A stretch of 6,456 nt of DNA from an uncultured Gammaproteobacteria bacterium. Its GTDB lineage: Bacteria > Pseudomonadota > Gammaproteobacteria > Pseudomonadales > Azotimanducaceae_A. Each line of letters begins with the position of its first letter. The first letter of the stretch is position 1. The stretch covers positions 1-6,456 of the forward strand of contig CAJWGQ010000166.1 in NCBI GenBank assembly GCA_913041025.1, in the 5' to 3' direction. The notes beneath the pieces are model-generated. The model ran no database searches, was not told where the DNA came from, and saw only the letters and a program-made list of their open reading frames with translations. The translations under genes were made by a program, and so were the position numbers. Shown piece after piece: positions 5,443 through 6,456 of the stretch.

Positions 5443-6456
5443 CTACAGCGCAAACCGATATCGAAGTTTGAGTGCAAACGAATCAACAACTTTATTCTGC
5501 CATGACTCTTGAAACATCTGAGAAAATGATGTCATAGCTTCGGCAGGCAAATTCGAACCCCTAGTGTACACAATGAATAAATCAGAAAGGGGTGCAATCT
5601 GCCACCGATATCGGGCTTGGAATGTTAGTCTACTGATTATAAAATCTTTGGAATCAGCGTGTCCCGCTGAAATAGATTTCAAGGGTGACAATTGCTCCGT
5701 ATTTACCTCCCAATACCTGCCTTGGAATGCCTTCAAAGAATTCCACTGCATTGTGATGCTGAATTGTTGCCTCGGAGAAATAAAGTAGTTTGATACCAAT
5801 TTAGGAGCCCATTGATGTGCCTCAAAACTGGTGTATTTTCCATCTCCCTGATAAACGAGAAGCGCTTCAGTGTCAGTGTAATTTAAGCCCAGATCAAATG
5901 AATAACGGTCACTAGGCCTCCAAACTATACCCGCACCAGTAGTAATGGTTCGCGGACCTAAATCTTCTCCCTTATAGGAGAAATTAAAAGACCATGCTAT
6001 TAAGTTTGCCGGATTGGAAGAAAACCCTGACCTCACCAAAGGGCGCTCAGGAATCTTCCACTTTCCTGAACCTCTGCCTAATCGATCGTCGACTCTTCTT
6101 GGTAAATACCCCAATGTGAAGTCGAATTTATTGTTGTTAAGAAAATTCCAGGCTCTTCCGAAAAACCTGCCGTTCCTCACAGGGTCCCCTTCGATGTTGT
6201 ACTGATTAAATAACCTTATCGTCGTCGTTCGAGAACGGATTCCAGGAATATCTGACTCTGTCATGGTGAGAGCGTAGTCCAAGTTCATTTGTGAGTTCCT
6301 CGCCAAAAAACCTAATCCATTCATATCAAAGTTATCATCAATATAGGTCGCTCTTAACTCATGCTGAATCCCCTGCTCTGGAGCATACTTAAGGTCACCA
6401 AGAAAGCCTTTCCCAGTCGCGTCGTTAGAATCGCTAAACATAAGTTGGCCGTCTAA
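5443..6456 (-). CDS. DUF5916-domain (CBM9-like) outer-membrane protein, C-terminal part (start beyond right edge)
   Basis: The frame is open from the right edge to the TAG at 5445-5443, giving 337 residues. An ATG at 6441-6439 exists, but the five codons before it are in frame without a stop and the family is much longer, so it is an internal Met, not the start. The visible part looks like the C-terminal region of DUF5916 proteins, which carry an N-terminal carbohydrate-binding-family-9-like domain and a probable outer-membrane beta barrel. Telling segments are DNFDMNGLGFLARNSQ, the W-x-P-K-L-x-x-N-Y-F-I-S-P-R-Q-Q-F-S strand, RYRWQIAPLSDLFIVYTRGS and the C-terminal LKLRYRFAL. Alternating polar and hydrophobic residues rich in Tyr, Phe and Trp fit a barrel. 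The function of the family is not established. The assignment comes from recalled family motifs, not a search. A terminator-like hairpin follows 32 bases downstream. Confidence 0.8.
   Translation of the reverse strand, partial: LDGQLMFSDSNDATGKGFLGDLKYAPEQGIQHELRATYIDDNFDMNGLGFLARNSQMNLDYALTMTESDIPGIRSRTTTIRLFNQYNIEGDPVRNGRFFGRAWNFLNNNKFDFTLGYLPRRVDDRLGRGSGKWKIPERPLVRSGFSSNPANLIAWSFNFSYKGEDLGPRTITTGAGIVWRPSDRYSFDLGLNYTDTEALLVYQGDGKYTSFEAHQWAPKLVSNYFISPRQQFSITMQWNSLKAFQGRYWEVNTEQLSPLKSISAGHADSKDFIISRLTFQARYRWQIAPLSDLFIVYTRGSNLPAEAMTSFSQMFQESWQNKVVDSFALKLRYRFAL

Noticed and set aside
5443..6441. Taking ATG 6441-6439 as the start of a 332-residue complete gene.
   Set aside because: The frame stays open through the right edge, no signal peptide follows the Met, and the visible part corresponds only to the C-terminal barrel of a longer family.

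Overview
This window looks like part of a Gram-negative, probably marine or aquatic gammaproteobacterial chromosome. The reasons are a large TonB-dependent receptor of the type common in Alteromonadales, Cellvibrionales and similar heterotrophs, an outer-membrane DUF5916-type protein and a lipobox-bearing exported hydrolase. The taxonomic placement is inferred from protein style only. No phage, IS, CRISPR, tRNA or rRNA sequence was recognised.

All four genes lie on the minus strand. In transcription order (right to left) they are: (1) the C-terminal 337 residues of a DUF5916 / CBM9-like outer-membrane protein, whose start lies beyond the right edge, followed by a terminator-like hairpin; (2) after a 341-base gap, a 432-residue protein with N-terminal TPR repeats and a C-terminal TylF/MycF-like class I SAM methyltransferase domain; (3) after a 363-base gap holding a well-matched sigma-54 (RpoN) promoter and an inverted repeat, a complete 961-residue TonB-dependent receptor; (4) after a 174-base gap holding a rho-independent terminator, the first 126 codons of a lipoprotein that reads as an M20-family metallopeptidase and runs off the left edge.

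Each gene is flanked by sizeable spacers, and two spacers contain good terminator hairpins, so these look like separate transcription units rather than one operon. The most coherent functional story is the left half. A receptor that imports a substrate across the outer membrane sits next to a predicted outer-membrane-anchored peptidase, and the receptor may be under RpoN control. Together these suggest scavenging of peptides or another nitrogenous compound. The TPR-methyltransferase and DUF5916 genes have no evident functional tie to that pair. Nothing here clearly amounts to a new defence or mobile system; the sigma-54 promoter arrangement is the most testable new observation.
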